Assembly (NCBI GenBank): GCA_016780605.1
Contig: JADHLS010000279.1
Location: 1-6,842, forward strand
Source: Reyranella sp.
Lineage (GTDB): Bacteria > Pseudomonadota > Alphaproteobacteria > Reyranellales > Reyranellaceae
Direction of reading: 5' to 3'
DNA: 6,842 bases
How positions within the stretch are numbered: position 1 is the first letter of the stretch; each line of letters opens with the position of its first letter. Made by a program: the position numbers and the translations under genes. The notes under the pieces were generated by a model. The model saw only the letters and a program-made list of their open reading frames with translations. It was not told the DNA's origin and made no database searches. Positions 6,576 through 6,842 of the stretch are shown here, one piece after another.

Positions 6576-6842
6576 GGGGGCGTGCTTGCCGAGGATGCGC
6601 TGCAGGGTGCGCCGATGCATGTTGAGGCGGCGCGCCGTCTCCGAGACGTTGCGATCGCACTGCTCGAATACGCGCTGGATATGCTCCCAGCGCACGCGGT
6701 CGGCCGACATCGGGTTGGACGGCGGCGGCGGCAGCTTGCGGCCGTGCGCCGTCAGCGCCTGCTCGATGGCGTCGGCGTCGGCGGGCTTGGCGAGATAATC
6801 GACGGCACCTTCTTTCACCGCGGCGACGGCGGTGGCGATGTT
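6564..6842 (-). CDS. regA: ActR/PrrA/RegA-family response regulator (5' end off the window)
   Basis: The last 92 residues of a response regulator are visible, entering from the right edge. Residues 1-30 are the end of a receiver domain, with the conserved Lys-Pro pair at 19-20 (YLAKPADAD). A proline stretch (38-41) leads to NPMSADRVRWEHIQRV, a hallmark of the RegA/ActR/PrrA linker. The C-terminus is a Fis-type helix-turn-helix (NVSETARRLNMHRRTLQRIL, 65-84). Known members are phosphorylated by RegB/ActS/PrrB-type sensor kinases and control redox, carbon and nitrogen metabolism genes. The phospho-acceptor Asp and the start lie outside the window, and an internal GTG at 6818 is not the real start. 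The stop is 10-52 bp before livH on the same strand, so the two may be co-transcribed. No sensor kinase gene is visible. Confidence 0.9.
   Translation of the reverse strand, partial: NIATAVAAVKEGAVDYLAKPADADAIEQALTAHGRKLPPPPSNPMSADRVRWEHIQRVFEQCDRNVSETARRLNMHRRTLQRILGKHAPREH

Noticed and set aside
5360..6625. A 421-codon plus-strand frame opposite livH and the start of livM-livG
   Set aside because: Its composition is Arg/Gln/His/Asp-rich low complexity, typical of the antisense frame of hydrophobic membrane genes. The minus strand holds clear permease motifs.

Overview
The window is GC-rich DNA from a bacterial chromosome, most likely an alphaproteobacterium. Supports for this are strong G/C third-position bias with long open frames on both strands, a response regulator of the ActR/PrrA/RegA family, and a Liv-type ABC importer with a fused permease/ATPase. 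No species is assigned. There are eight genes and no sign of phage, insertion sequences or CRISPR arrays.

Left part (1-1609): an acyl-CoA dehydrogenase on the minus strand runs off the left edge. It diverges, across only 43 bp, from a small plus-strand cupin protein. A complete tRNA-Gly with anticodon CCC follows 17 bp after the cupin.

Centre (1635-3571): a plus-strand gene encodes a 445-residue homologue of DpgC, the cofactor-free dioxygenase of the crotonase superfamily known from glycopeptide antibiotic biosynthesis. All five active-site positions of DpgC that I can recall seem to be kept. A small SET-domain protein follows, and its 3' end overlaps the end of the next, opposing gene.

Right part (3486-6842): a minus-strand cluster read from right to left. 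It holds the C-terminal part of a RegA/ActR-type response regulator (5' end off the window), the permease LivH, a LivM-LivG fusion and the ATPase LivF. The genes are packed tightly (46 bp or less, 15 bp, then a 4-bp overlap), so they probably form one transcript. No substrate-binding protein (LivK) is present.

The most notable observation is that both ATPase units are shortened. The LivG part has lost nearly all of the helical subdomain and has no recognisable signature motif. LivF lacks about 15 residues at the N-terminus, including the A-loop. In a LivG/LivF dimer both losses fall on the same composite ATP site, while the other site looks intact. Other points of interest are an acyl-CoA dehydrogenase with Asp at the usual catalytic Glu position, and a DpgC-like oxygenase without the other Dpg genes nearby.
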